A stretch of 64,000 nt of DNA from Brevibacterium sediminis (GCF_013623905.1 NZ_JABKDD010000001.1:682001-746000); one strand, 5' to 3'; positions 25,687 to 34,934 are shown, counted from the stretch's first letter. The notes: a model not told the origin generated them from the sequence alone. A program made the numbers and translations.

Positions 25687-27009
25687 TCAGGCCGCGGTCT
25701 GCGCCTTCGCCGCAGCTGCCGCGAAGCCCTTGTCGAGGTCGCCGATGATGTCGTCGACACCTTCGATGCCCACGGACAGGCGGACCAGTGCCGGGTTGAC
25801 TCCGGCCGCCTTCTGGGCTTCCTCGTCGAGCTGAGCGTGCGTGGTCGAGGCCGGGTGGATGACGAGCGAGCGGACGTCGCCGATGTTCGCCACCAGCGAG
25901 TGCAGTTCGAGGGCGTCGACGAAGGCCACAGCGGCGTCGTATCCGCCGGCGATGTCGAAGGCGAGCACCGAACCCACGCCGTTCGGCAGGTACTTCTTGG
26001 CCAGTCCGTTCCAGGGGCTCGACTCGAGTCCGGCGTAGGCGACGCGGTCGACCTGGCTGTGAGCCTCGAGGTAGGCGGCGACCTTGTTCGCGTTCTCCAC
26101 GTGGCGCTCGATGCGCAGGCTCAGGGTCTCGATGCCCTGGGCCAGCAGGAATGCGTTCGTCGGACTGAGCGAGGGTCCGAGGTCGCGCAGGCCCTGCACG
26201 CGAGCCTTGAGTCCGAAGGACACGTTCACTCCGAAAGCTCCGTCGGCGCCGAGGTCGCGAGCGAAGACGAGTCCGTTGTAGGAAGCGTCGGGTTCATTGA
26301 AGCCGGGGAACTTCTCCGGCTGTGCTCCGTAGTCGAAGTTGCCGCTGTCGACGAGGACACCGGCAACGGAGTTGCCGTGGCCGCCGAGGTACTTCGTGGC
26401 CGAGTGGAGCACGACGTCGGCGCCGTGTTCGATCGGACGCACGAGGTATGGGCTGGCGAGGGTGTTGTCGACGATCAGCGGCACACCGGCATCGTGAGCG
26501 ATTCCGGCGATCGCCTCGATGTCGAGGATGTCTGAGCGCGGGTTCGACACGACCTCGCCGAAGAGGAGCTTCGTGTTGTCCTGGATCGCGTTCTTCCACG
26601 CCTCATGGTCGTCGACATTGACGAAGGTGGTCTCGATGCCGAGCTTGCGCAGGGTGACGTCGAGGAGGTTGACGGTTCCGCCGTAGAGGCTGGAGCTGGC
26701 CACGATGTGGTCACCGGCTCCGGCGACGTTCGTGATCGCGAGGAATGCCGCGGACTGGCCCGAGGCGGTGAGGACGGCGTGGACGCCGCCTTCGAGATCG
26801 GCGATGCGGTTCTCGACGACCTCGTTCGTCGGGTTCGTCAGGCGGCTGTAGACGGGGCCGACGTCGGTCAGCGCAAAGCGCGCTGCGGCGTGGTCGACGT
26901 CGTTGAACACGAACGAGGTGGTCTGGTGGATGGGCAGGGCGCGCGAACCGGTGGTCGGATCGGGAACCTGTCCGGCATGGATCTGACGGGTTTCGAATGC
27001 CTGGGTCAT
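25687..27009 (-). CDS. metY: O-acetylhomoserine aminocarboxypropyltransferase (sulfhydrylase)
   Basis: 440 residues. PLP enzyme converting O-acetylhomoserine and sulphide to homocysteine. QTTSFVFND near residue 30, SSLYGGTVNLLDVTL, and the PLP lysine in VVLHSATKYLGGHG (about 210) are family features; RLSVGIEGVDDIIGDLD ends the Cys/Met-PLP domain. ATG 27009 has AGGAGAG seven bases upstream; a longer frame adds 41 residues translated from the promoter region. Upstream lie repeated 12-base motifs and a palindrome that may bind a sulphur-metabolism regulator. Confidence 0.95.
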   Translation of the reverse strand: MTQAFETRQIHAGQVPDPTTGSRALPIHQTTSFVFNDVDHAAARFALTDVGPVYSRLTNPTNEVVENRIADLEGGVHAVLTASGQSAAFLAITNVAGAGDHIVASSSLYGGTVNLLDVTLRKLGIETTFVNVDDHEAWKNAIQDNTKLLFGEVVSNPRSDILDIEAIAGIAHDAGVPLIVDNTLASPYLVRPIEHGADVVLHSATKYLGGHGNSVAGVLVDSGNFDYGAQPEKFPGFNEPDASYNGLVFARDLGADGAFGVNVSFGLKARVQGLRDLGPSLSPTNAFLLAQGIETLSLRIERHVENANKVAAYLEAHSQVDRVAYAGLESSPWNGLAKKYLPNGVGSVLAFDIAGGYDAAVAFVDALELHSLVANIGDVRSLVIHPASTTHAQLDEEAQKAAGVNPALVRLSVGIEGVDDIIGDLDKGFAAAAAKAQTAA

Positions 27010-27102
27010 GGTGACTCTCCTGTATGAGTGCGGTGGCGGTGTCGCTGGTTGAGGCGATGTGATGTGTCTACTGTCATCGACTTCGCCGGCTGGCACCCGC
27101 CT

Positions 27103-27170
27103 GTGTGTCATGTTGGCGTCATCGTGTGTCATGTTTCGTCACACCGCGCCGTGCAGTTGTCACACGTGTG
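27103..27170 (-). promoter_or_regulatory. Candidate operator region upstream of metYX
   Basis: The 12-base word GTGTGTCATGTT occurs exactly twice, at 27103-27114 and 27124-27135, a 21-base period (two helical turns), and a perfect palindrome CACACGTGTG lies at 27161-27170. All are within 161 bases upstream of the metY ATG. No terminator-like hairpin or recognisable SAM riboswitch core was seen here. Binding protein unknown. Confidence 0.45.
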
Positions 27171-27182
27171 CTGTGCCGACGA

Positions 27183-30100
27183 TCACCGGAAGTTCCGCGC
27201 CTTCGTCGGCAGCTGCACCTCGAGGGGGACGAGTTTGTGCGCGTAGAGGCTGACCACGTCTCCCCCGCGCTGGATGAGTCCGGTGACGACGAGGGCATTG
27301 CGGGAGGTCGCGACCGTGCGGAAGCGTTTCATCAGCCCGGCCGTGGCTACGACGTTGAGCATCCCGAATTCGTCTTCGAGGTTGATGAAGGTGATCCCCG
27401 AGGCGGTGGCCGGGCGCTGCCGATGGGTGACGATCGCGGCCACCGTCATCCGGGTTCCGTCCGCCGCACGCGCTGCATCTGCGGTCGATGAGTATCCGCG
27501 GGCGCTCAGCGTCTCGCGCATCATCTCCGTGGGGTAGCCGTCGACGGTGATCCCGGTGGAGAAGAGTTCGGCCAAGGTCGTATCGAAGGCGTCCATGGTC
27601 GGCAGGCTCGGCGCCGAGTCCACGCTCGCCGTTCCCGGCAGCAGCCCCGGATGGGCACCGGCGACTCCCCCGGCCAGCCACAGGGCCTGCCGTCGGTCGA
27701 GGTCGAATCCGGACAGGGCCCCGGCCGTGGCCAGCGATTCCAGGGCCTGCTTGCCGATGCCGGTGCGTTCGGCCAGGTCCGCCACCGAGGCGAAGGGAGC
27801 GATCTCGCGTTCGGTCACGATCACCTCGGCGAAGGAGCCGACATGCGCGACCGTGTCCAGCCCCAAGCGGATCCCCAGCTCCCCCGCCGAGGCGGTCGTG
27901 TCCTTGTCCTCCCCCGCTGAGGCGGTGTCCCCATCCCCGGCCTCTGCGACCCGTTCGAGGTCCGTGGCCGCCTGGGACCGGCGGATGTCGACGGGCAGGA
28001 TCGGCACTCCGTGCCGGCGGGCATCGGCGATGAGCGACTGCGGGGAGTAGAAGCCCATCGGCTGGCTGCGCAGCAGACCGGCGGTGAAGGCGGCGTGGTG
28101 ATGGTATTTGAACCAGGCGGACTGATAGACGAGGTTCGCGAAGCTGATGGCATGCGATTCGGGGAATCCGTAGTTCGCGAAGGCCGCGATGGTGGAGAAG
28201 ATCGTCTCGGCGGTCTCCGCGTCGACTCCGCGCTCCATGGCTCCGGTACGGAACTTCTCGGCGAGTTCGGCCATCCGCTTCTCCGACCGACGGGAGCCCA
28301 TGGCCTGCCGCAGCCGGTCGGCATCGGCCCCGGTGAACCCGCCGACGTCGATGGCCATCTGCATGAGCTGCTCTTGGAACAGAGGGACCCCGCAGGTCTT
28401 GGCCAAGGACTTCTCGAGCAGCGGGTGGAGGTATTCGACCTCATCCAGACCCTGCCGTCGGCGGATATAGGGGTGGACGGAGCCGCCTTGGATCGGCCCC
28501 GGTCGGATGAGGGCGACCTGCACGGCCAAGTCGTAGAACTTCTCCGGGCGCAGCCGGGGCAGGGTGGCCAGCTGGGCGCGGGATTCGACCTGGAAGACCC
28601 CGATCGCATCGGCACGGCAGAGCATCTCGTAGACGGCTTCGTCGTCGTCATCGATCTCCGCCCGGTCGATGAGGACCCCAGTATGACGGTGGACGAGTCC
28701 GACCATCTCGTGCAGGGCGGTGAGCATGCCCAGACCGAGCAGGTCGAACTTGACCAGGTCCATGGCCGCGCAGTCGTCCTTGTCCCATTGGACGACGGTG
28801 CGGTGGCCCATCGTCGCCTTCTCGATCGGCACGACTTCACCGATGGCACGGTCGGCCAGGATCATCCCGCCGGAGTGGATGCCCAGATGGCGCGGTGAGC
28901 CGAGCAGATCCTCGGCGACCTTGAGCACCGGTGCGGGCACCGGTGAGTCCTCGGCATCGGGCAGGCTCGACCACCGGTTGCTCGACTTCGAGAACGCATC
29001 CTGCTGGCCGGGGGCATAGCCGAGGCTGAAGGCGGCGTCCCGGATAGCCGATTTCGCACGGTAGGTGATGACATTGGCGACCTGGGCGGCCCGGTCACGA
29101 CCGAAATGGTCGTAGACGTATTGGATGACCTCTTCGCGGCGGCCGGATTCGATGTCGATGTCGATGTCCGGGTACCCCTTGCGGTCCGGGGACAGGAACC
29201 GGTCGAAGAGCAGTCCGTGTTTGACGGCGTCGACGGCGGTGATGCCGAGGACGTAGCAGACCGCGGAGTTCGCCGCCGAACCCCGGCCTTGGCAGAAGAT
29301 GCCCATATTGCGGCAGAACTCGGTGATGTCGAAGACGATGAGGAAGTAGCCGCAGAAGCCCAGTTGGGCGATCATGTCCATCTCCCGGTCCAGCTGCTCC
29401 CAGGCCCGCGGGTGCTCTGCTCGGGATCCGTAGCGGGTGCGGCCGCGTTCGGCGATGAGGCCACGCAGATACGTCTCCCCCTCGGTCTCATCGGGCATCG
29501 GCGCCTTCGGCAGGTCGGGACGGGCCGAGGAGAGGACGAAGGAGCAGTCCTGACCGATCCGCACCGCATTGTCCACAGCCTGCCGCGGGAATCGCGCGAG
29601 CATCTCCTCACCGGTGTGGATGCGTGCGCTCGCCGTCGCCGGCAGCCATCCGGCCAGTTCGTCCAGGGGCTTCCGCGACCGCACCGAGGCACGCACCTGA
29701 GCCGACTTCCACTCGGCCCGGGTGGCGAAGTGGACGGCGTTGCTGGCGATGATCGGCAGTCCCGTCCGCTGGGCCAGATCGCCGAGGTGGCGCAGCCTCT
29801 CGTCGTCATCCGGGGTTCCGTCCCGGCTGAGTTCGACGGCGACCCGGTCGGGTCCGAAGAGTGCGGTGAGTTCGCGCAGAGCGCTGAGCCCGCCGTCATC
29901 GTCGCCCAACGCTCGTCGCAGCGGTCCTTTGCGACAGCCGGTGAGGATCATCCAGTCTCCGTCCTCGGCCGCGAGTTCTTCGAGGTCGAAGAGCGGACGG
30001 TTCTTCTCACCGCGCAGGTTCGCCTCGGTGATGATCTGAGAGAGCTGGTGGTAGCCCTCGACACTGCGGGCGAGGACGAGCAGGTGGGTGGCATCGGGAT

Positions 30101-30629
30101 CGGTCTGGCCGGGGATCTTCTCCTGCAATCCCACGGACAGCTCGGAGCCGAACACGGTGTCCAGCCCCACCTCGGCGGCGGCATGGGCGAAGCGGACGGC
30201 TCCGTAGAGTCCGTTGTGGTCGGTCAGCGCCAGGGAGCTCAGCCCGGCGGCGGCACCGGCGGCGACGAGCTCCTCGGGGTCGGAGGCTCCGTCGAGGAAG
30301 CTGAACTGGGAATGCACATGCAGCTCCGCCCAGTCGACCTGCTTCCGCAGCAGTCCCGGTCCGTGGTTCGGCCCCTGAGCGCTGCCGGCGCCTGTCGGCT
30401 CCTGATAACGGCTGCGTCCGTCCGAACCGCCGGGGCCGACCGAGACTTGGTAGCGGTCGGGACGGGAGAACGCAGGGGCGTCGGAGCCGTCGGCGTGCTT
30501 GTCGACAGGCTGTGTTCCTGCCGGGTTCTCGCCAGCAGGCTGTTTGTCCGCCGGGGAGGACGGGATGTCCTTGCCTTCGAGGCGGCGCGCCAGCTTCGAC
30601 CACGGTGTGCGCGGGTTAGAGAATCCCAT
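27183..30629 (-). CDS. dnaE2: Error-prone DNA polymerase III alpha subunit DnaE2
   Basis: 1148 residues. DnaE2 is the catalytic polymerase of the damage-induced mutasome with ImuA' and ImuB. The PHP domain begins ELHVHSQFSFLDG (about 105-118) after an unusually long Pro/Gly/Asp-rich N-terminal tail. The palm has the catalytic aspartates in YPDIDIDIESGRREEV (about 485). The C-terminal OB-fold lacks the tau-binding extension of DnaE1. A lineage-specific insertion with the repeated unit TASAGE lies near residue 900. GAGGAGGAG sits before ATG 30629. Third gene after imuA and imuB, 65 bases beyond imuB. Confidence 0.95.
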   Translation of the reverse strand: MGFSNPRTPWSKLARRLEGKDIPSSPADKQPAGENPAGTQPVDKHADGSDAPAFSRPDRYQVSVGPGGSDGRSRYQEPTGAGSAQGPNHGPGLLRKQVDWAELHVHSQFSFLDGASDPEELVAAGAAAGLSSLALTDHNGLYGAVRFAHAAAEVGLDTVFGSELSVGLQEKIPGQTDPDATHLLVLARSVEGYHQLSQIITEANLRGEKNRPLFDLEELAAEDGDWMILTGCRKGPLRRALGDDDGGLSALRELTALFGPDRVAVELSRDGTPDDDERLRHLGDLAQRTGLPIIASNAVHFATRAEWKSAQVRASVRSRKPLDELAGWLPATASARIHTGEEMLARFPRQAVDNAVRIGQDCSFVLSSARPDLPKAPMPDETEGETYLRGLIAERGRTRYGSRAEHPRAWEQLDREMDMIAQLGFCGYFLIVFDITEFCRNMGIFCQGRGSAANSAVCYVLGITAVDAVKHGLLFDRFLSPDRKGYPDIDIDIESGRREEVIQYVYDHFGRDRAAQVANVITYRAKSAIRDAAFSLGYAPGQQDAFSKSSNRWSSLPDAEDSPVPAPVLKVAEDLLGSPRHLGIHSGGMILADRAIGEVVPIEKATMGHRTVVQWDKDDCAAMDLVKFDLLGLGMLTALHEMVGLVHRHTGVLIDRAEIDDDDEAVYEMLCRADAIGVFQVESRAQLATLPRLRPEKFYDLAVQVALIRPGPIQGGSVHPYIRRRQGLDEVEYLHPLLEKSLAKTCGVPLFQEQLMQMAIDVGGFTGADADRLRQAMGSRRSEKRMAELAEKFRTGAMERGVDAETAETIFSTIAAFANYGFPESHAISFANLVYQSAWFKYHHHAAFTAGLLRSQPMGFYSPQSLIADARRHGVPILPVDIRRSQAATDLERVAEAGDGDTASAGEDKDTTASAGELGIRLGLDTVAHVGSFAEVIVTEREIAPFASVADLAERTGIGKQALESLATAGALSGFDLDRRQALWLAGGVAGAHPGLLPGTASVDSAPSLPTMDAFDTTLAELFSTGITVDGYPTEMMRETLSARGYSSTADAARAADGTRMTVAAIVTHRQRPATASGITFINLEDEFGMLNVVATAGLMKRFRTVATSRNALVVTGLIQRGGDVVSLYAHKLVPLEVQLPTKARNFR
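27879..27926. repeat. 30-base-period in-frame repeat inside dnaE2
   Basis: CTCCCCCGCCGAGGCGGT at 27879-27896 recurs at 27909-27926 with one change. The period is ten codons, giving a repeated TASAGE peptide between the polymerase core and the OB region. Confidence 0.65.
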
Positions 30630-30694
30630 CGGGATCTCCTCCTCTCAAGTGGGGTCGTTCTCTCGGCTGGGGTCGTTGGTCGGCAGGTTGCCGG

Positions 30695-32320
30695 TCAGCG
30701 GTAACGGCCGGTGAGGTACCACTGACCGTGCTCTTTGCTCAGCAGAAGGGCACGGCCGGCATCGGTGACCACCTGCAGCCGGGTGCGGTAGACGGCTCGG
30801 TTCGGGTCCCACCATCCGGATTCGATGGGCCAGGAACCGGAGTAGTCGGTGATGGTCTCGGTCTGCCCGGTGGGGAATCTGATCGTCGCCGGGGCCGCAC
30901 CCAGACCCGAGGGGCGTGCTTCCACCGGTGAGCCGTCCGCGGCGAGCACGTCGACGGCGGAGTGTTCGACCGTCGTCGGACGGGGTGCGTGCAGAGCACC
31001 GGGCCAGGGAGCGGCAGGGCTGCGTTCGGGGACGGCCGCCTGCTGCCACGGGGTCCACAGGTTCGTCTCTGCCGGGTCCCACCCGCCTTGGATGCCCGGA
31101 ACCAGGACGGCATCGGGACCGAACAGTCCCTGCAGACGCTCGAGCGTATGGGTGATCTGCCCGGTGTTCTCGTCGAACAGGCTGCGTGTGGCACCGATCG
31201 GGGTGGTCAGTTCGGCCGCGATGAGGCGCAGCGCGATGATGCCATCCTCGGAGAAGTCCGCGGCGTCGGGTGCCGGCTCGTCGACGATGTCGAGTTCCTG
31301 CGGGTCAGGCTGTGCCGTGCGGGGATTCTGTCCCGGAGGCGAACCCCGGCCCACTCCCGCCAGCCAGCCTTCGGCCTGCCACCGCAGGCGGTCGGCGATC
31401 GCGTTCTCCTGCATGTCCTCGATCCGCCAGGTCCGGGACGAGGACTGGCCGCCCGCGGCATCGAGTTCGATCGTGATCTGGGTGCAGACCAGCCCCTGTC
31501 TGCGCACCTTGGCCAACAGGTCGGCACCGAGCTGGCGGGCGAGGAAGCCGAGGGTGTCGCTGCGGGTCGTCGGGGCATCGAGGTCGAGTTCGACGTCGAG
31601 CTGTTCGCCGCGGACATGATCGGCGAGCGGGGCTCCTGCCCGCCCGGAGGCCAGGTCGTGCAGATGCCGACCGAAGGCGCCGAAGCGTGCGTTCACGTCT
31701 TGGGTCGCGAGGCGGGCGAGGTCACCGAGGGTGCGCAGCCCCAGCTGCAGGAAGACCTCGATCAGCGCGGTCGCCTCGGCGCCGGCGTATTCCAGGGTGG
31801 TGATCGGCTGGGCGGAGAGGAAGTCCACGGTCTGTCCGGGTTCGACGCGGCGCGCCTGTCCGGCGGCGAGGACCGCGGCGAAGACGGTGTCCGCGATCCC
31901 GGGGAAGAACTCCCATCCGGTGTCATCGACAAGCGCCGAGACCAGTGTCTCGACCGCATCGGCTTCGTCGGCGTAGCCGTGTCTGAGCGAGTCGAGAGGG
32001 ATCGCCAATGTTCCCGGGCTGAGCAGGGTGAACCTGGCGACGAGGTTGTCGAGGGCACCGACGCCGGCACTGAAATGTCGGTTGTCGGCCTCTTCGTCCC
32101 AGACCGCGATGTGGGCTTCCGGACAGCGGTATCCCACGGCGCGTTTGTTGTTCCCGGCGGTGATTCCGGCGGCACGGGCCGGAGCATCGGCGGCGATGAC
32201 CTTGCCGGCGTGGAGGACCGCGACAGGGCGGCCCGGTGCGATGTCGTGTTCGACCGCTGCGGCCACCGCCGGCCAGTCGGGAACAGTGAGCACGAGGGTG
32301 CGGCCGGACTCATCCGACAT
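30695..32320 (-). CDS. imuB: ImuB, non-catalytic Y-family polymerase homologue
   Basis: 541 residues. ImuB tethers DnaE2 to the sliding clamp during mutagenic repair. Starts TLVLTVPDWPAVAAA, the ImuB counterpart of the DinB N-terminus but without the catalytic acidic residues, and later has VNARFGAFGRHLHDLASGR (helix-hairpin/thumb region) and the little-finger part around LDAPTTRSDTLGFLARQLG. The C-terminal about 200 residues are variable. It starts at ATG 32320, overlapping imuA by 11 bases, and is followed by dnaE2. Confidence 0.9.
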   Translation of the reverse strand: MSDESGRTLVLTVPDWPAVAAAVEHDIAPGRPVAVLHAGKVIAADAPARAAGITAGNNKRAVGYRCPEAHIAVWDEEADNRHFSAGVGALDNLVARFTLLSPGTLAIPLDSLRHGYADEADAVETLVSALVDDTGWEFFPGIADTVFAAVLAAGQARRVEPGQTVDFLSAQPITTLEYAGAEATALIEVFLQLGLRTLGDLARLATQDVNARFGAFGRHLHDLASGRAGAPLADHVRGEQLDVELDLDAPTTRSDTLGFLARQLGADLLAKVRRQGLVCTQITIELDAAGGQSSSRTWRIEDMQENAIADRLRWQAEGWLAGVGRGSPPGQNPRTAQPDPQELDIVDEPAPDAADFSEDGIIALRLIAAELTTPIGATRSLFDENTGQITHTLERLQGLFGPDAVLVPGIQGGWDPAETNLWTPWQQAAVPERSPAAPWPGALHAPRPTTVEHSAVDVLAADGSPVEARPSGLGAAPATIRFPTGQTETITDYSGSWPIESGWWDPNRAVYRTRLQVVTDAGRALLLSKEHGQWYLTGRYR

Positions 32321-33080
32321 GGCTGATCACCTGCCGCAGCTGTCTGATCGTCGACCACCGAGGATCGTCGTCCGTGCCCGTGGCCGGATCTGTGCCCAGA
32401 TCCGTTGTCGGGGCCTTGGACGCTCCGCCGTCTGCCACCACTTCCAGCGTCCCCGCGGGGACGCTGGCGGGAGTTCCTGACGGTCCCGGCAGCAGGAACC
32501 GGTGGGTTCCCGTCTGTGAACGAGCGCGGACGAGGCAGGACTGCAGACGGCCGTGACCGTGTTCGGCACCCGACCAGCGGGTGTCGGTGATCTCGATCTG
32601 CTCCGTACTGCCGGAAAGAGGTCGGAGGCTGATGAGGCTCATTCGTCGTTCACGGATCTTCGCCAGGAGTCGGGCCCGTTCCGAAGCACTCGGGGCGAAG
32701 CCGGGGTCGACGAGGATGATGTCGAAGGATTCGATGAGGATCGAAGCCACTCGCAGCCAGTCCTCACCAGGGGTCGCGAGGTTGACGAAATGGTCGAGAT
32801 CGACACCGAGGTCGGCGATCGAGGACACGGACGGTTCGCCGAGCCCGATGCCGGCACACCACTTCTGCTCCCGGGTCGCCGCAGCGATCGTCGCCAGGCC
32901 GCAGCTCAGCGACAGGTCACCGGTGACAGTGACGAGTTCCCCACGCGGCAGACCGCCGCGACGGAACAGCGGAGAGAGCACAGGATCCACCGGATGAGGT
33001 GGGATCTTGTCGAACAGTGCCGCAGCCGTGGAGATCCCCGTCTCCCGACTGAGCTGTTCGATGACCGGTGCTGTTGACAT
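32310..33080 (-). CDS. imuA: ImuA' RecA-like mutasome accessory protein
   Basis: 256 residues. RecA-fold ImuA': LSPLFRRGGLPRGELVTVTG with a degenerate P-loop (no GKS/T), KWCAGIGLGEPSVSSIADLG, and FDIILVDPGFAPS in the Walker B position. It helps ImuB and DnaE2 in damage-induced mutagenesis. I chose ATG 33080 because the -10 box GATAAT ends seven bases before it; the ATG at 33089 would lie inside the promoter. The C-terminal linker carries one copy of the GTCCCCGCGGGGAC palindrome, encoding VPAGT. Start of the imuA-imuB-dnaE2 operon. Confidence 0.87.
   Translation of the reverse strand: MSTAPVIEQLSRETGISTAAALFDKIPPHPVDPVLSPLFRRGGLPRGELVTVTGDLSLSCGLATIAAATREQKWCAGIGLGEPSVSSIADLGVDLDHFVNLATPGEDWLRVASILIESFDIILVDPGFAPSASERARLLAKIRERRMSLISLRPLSGSTEQIEITDTRWSGAEHGHGRLQSCLVRARSQTGTHRFLLPGPSGTPASVPAGTLEVVADGGASKAPTTDLGTDPATGTDDDPRWSTIRQLRQVISHVG
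32444..32467. repeat. Palindromic element copy 1, inside imuA
   Basis: A perfect 24-base palindrome, core GCGTCCCCGCGGGGACGC flanked by CCA and TGG. It lies in the coding sequence of the C-terminal linker and reads Val-Pro-Ala-Gly-Thr in frame. One of six related sites in the window. Confidence 0.8.
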
Positions 33081-33116
33081 GACATCCATTATCGAACTGG
33101 TGTTCTAAATTGGCAA
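33081..33116 (-). promoter_or_regulatory. SOS-controlled promoter (LexA box) of the imuA-imuB-dnaE2 operon
   Basis: Minus-strand -35 TTGCCA (complement of 33111-33116), exactly 17 bases, then -10 GATAAT (complement of 33088-33093), then seven bases to ATG 33080. A LexA box TCGAAC-TGGT-GTTCTA on the plus strand (33092-33107) fills the spacer; it matches 11 of 12 defined positions of the actinobacterial consensus TCGAAC-N4-GTTCGA. LexA would block RNA polymerase directly. Confidence 0.88.
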
Positions 33117-33119
33117 GAT

Positions 33120-34934
33120 TCAGACAACAGCTTTGCTTTCCCGGGCGTGTCGCCATTCGGCTTCGAACATCCATGCGATACAGAGGCCGAGGTCAAAGCC
33201 GTAACCGCCGCCGACAGTGCCGGGATCGGCCGCTTTCGTGATCTGCCTGACCTTGGCAACGCGAACCGCCGTGTTGAACATCATCCGTCCCCTCATCCGG
33301 CTTTCCAGAGGAAGCAGCTGGGAGCCGTCGGGCAAGTAGAAGGCAAAGGCGGCGGGACCGCGCATCGCTCCAGCGAAGTCCGCTCCGGTGCGTTCGATGC
33401 GCAGCTGGTATTTGTGCACCACGGTGTGATGTCTGCGACAGAGCAGGATGAGATTGTCCATATCGGTCCTCCCGCCCTGCGACCAGGGGCGGATATGGTG
33501 GGCATCGCATCGCCTGCGGGCGCGACAGCCGGGGAATTGGCAGCAGACATCACGCACACTCAGCGCCATTCGCTGTCGTCTGCTCACCAGACGCTTCGAG
33601 CGCCCGAGCATGAGGACGTCACCTCCGGCATCCTTGATCGCCCCGCTGATCAGCGCCTCACAGCTCAGGCGCTCCGCCGTCGCCGCAGTGATGCCGCCGA
33701 ACCCTTCGATCCGGCAGGTCGTATCCGCGCCTCCGCTCGACGTCCCCGCGGGAACGTTTCCCTCGACTCCTGCCGGACCGTCCGGTTCGCCTTCCGTCCC
33801 CGCGGGGACGCAGACGGCGGTCGGCTTTGCGGGGATGCTGAGCAGAGGGGGCTTGAACGCGGGCGCGGCTTCCATCGTGGCGCCGCTGCGGGTGATCACC
33901 TCTGCGGAGGCATGAACGAGCAGTCGGGCACGATCGGCGTCGATCGAACCCGTGGGCTCGGCACGAGGGAAGGCGTGGATGATCTCCATCAGGCACATGA
34001 CCTGGGAGACCGGCTCATAAGGAGCCTCGTCCGCTTTGCCACCCTCGCCCGCAGCCCCATCCCCATCGGAACCGCCATCATGGACGGGACGTTCGAGAAC
34101 CTGGCGGGCGGCGTCGAGCATCGCGGCGATCTCTGCGGCGTCGTCTTCCTCGAGTTCGATCGTGATCCGGGTCCGACCGGGTGCCACCTGACGCATGCTC
34201 ACACTGTCCTGAGCCAGGTACAGAGGGAACGGGCCGTTGTCGATCTTGTCGGCCAGCTGCTGGTAGTTCTGCGAGATCCGGCTGATCTGGCTGCCGGTGG
34301 CGAGGGTGGCCAGACGCAGCGCCTCATCGTCGCCGATCCGCTCCCCCAGTCGGGTCACTTCCCTCACCTTTGAGAAGCTGATATCACCGCCCGCCAGACT
34401 CTTCTTCACTTTCGGCATGTCCCGCAGAGCCCTCATCACGCGCACATACTCGCGAGCCGTGTGCATGCTCACCGACGCCACATGCATCACCCACTCGGTC
34501 AGGGTCTTCACACCGACCCATTCCGCCCACAATCCCCGCCTCTCGACCTCGTCGATGAGGGTGATGACGCGGGCATGGCAGAAGGAGATGCATGAGATGC
34601 TGCGCCGGATATCCGTCACGATCTGCTCACAGGTGAGGGTGCTGGGGTCCACATCGGCGTCAGCCCCTCCATAGTCCTTCGGATCCACGCTCAATCGCTC
34701 GAGCTCCGCGGTCTCGGCTGCGCGCGGTCGCGTCGATTCCTGTGCAGCCGAACTCGCTCCTGCCTCATCCCACCGAGCCGTGTTCTGCTGTCCCCTGCCC
34801 CACGGTCCCGAGCCTGCCCATGCCTGAGCGGACGGAATTCCGCTCTGGCTTGCCGAGGCCACGGCCGCTTCCCTCACACGTCTTTCCCATTCCATGTCCT
34901 CGCCCCACGGATCGACCTGATCTTCGTCGTGCAT
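33120..34934 (-). CDS. DUF222/HNH endonuclease domain protein (13E12 family)
   Basis: 604 residues. DUF222 helical domain (about 90-330, including ECERIVTDIRRS-like and HVASVSMHTAREYVRVMRAL) followed by a C-terminal HNH nuclease: CCQFPGCRARRRCDAHHIRP, then DNLILLCRRHHTVVH, with Cys and His ligands for zinc. Members are multicopy in actinobacteria and of unknown role. ATG 34934 follows GAGGAGGG. The linker between domains holds two copies of the GTCCCCGCGGGGAC palindrome, both reading VPAGT. Its stop is three bases before the -35 of the SOS promoter. Confidence 0.87.
   Translation of the reverse strand: MHDEDQVDPWGEDMEWERRVREAAVASASQSGIPSAQAWAGSGPWGRGQQNTARWDEAGASSAAQESTRPRAAETAELERLSVDPKDYGGADADVDPSTLTCEQIVTDIRRSISCISFCHARVITLIDEVERRGLWAEWVGVKTLTEWVMHVASVSMHTAREYVRVMRALRDMPKVKKSLAGGDISFSKVREVTRLGERIGDDEALRLATLATGSQISRISQNYQQLADKIDNGPFPLYLAQDSVSMRQVAPGRTRITIELEEDDAAEIAAMLDAARQVLERPVHDGGSDGDGAAGEGGKADEAPYEPVSQVMCLMEIIHAFPRAEPTGSIDADRARLLVHASAEVITRSGATMEAAPAFKPPLLSIPAKPTAVCVPAGTEGEPDGPAGVEGNVPAGTSSGGADTTCRIEGFGGITAATAERLSCEALISGAIKDAGGDVLMLGRSKRLVSRRQRMALSVRDVCCQFPGCRARRRCDAHHIRPWSQGGRTDMDNLILLCRRHHTVVHKYQLRIERTGADFAGAMRGPAAFAFYLPDGSQLLPLESRMRGRMMFNTAVRVAKVRQITKAADPGTVGGGYGFDLGLCIAWMFEAEWRHARESKAVV
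33741..33756. repeat. Palindromic element copy 2, inside the HNH gene
   Basis: CGTCCCCGCGGGAACG, the element core with one mismatch in the right arm. Reads VPAGT in the minus-strand frame of the HNH protein, within a Pro/Gly-rich linker. Confidence 0.65.
33795..33810. repeat. Palindromic element copy 3, inside the HNH gene
   Basis: CGTCCCCGCGGGGACG, perfect 16-base palindrome, 38 bases from copy 2. Reads VPAGT in frame in the same linker. The flank GCAGACGG resembles the right flank of copy 6. Confidence 0.75.

Noticed and set aside
27010-27182. SAM riboswitch upstream of metY
   Set aside because: I looked for SAM-IV/SAM-I type cores and a terminator hairpin in this leader and could not identify them; the repeats look more like protein sites.
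33120-34934. HNH gene as part of an intron, intein or prophage
   Set aside because: The protein is a standard actinobacterial DUF222/HNH gene; no splice, integrase or phage genes are near.
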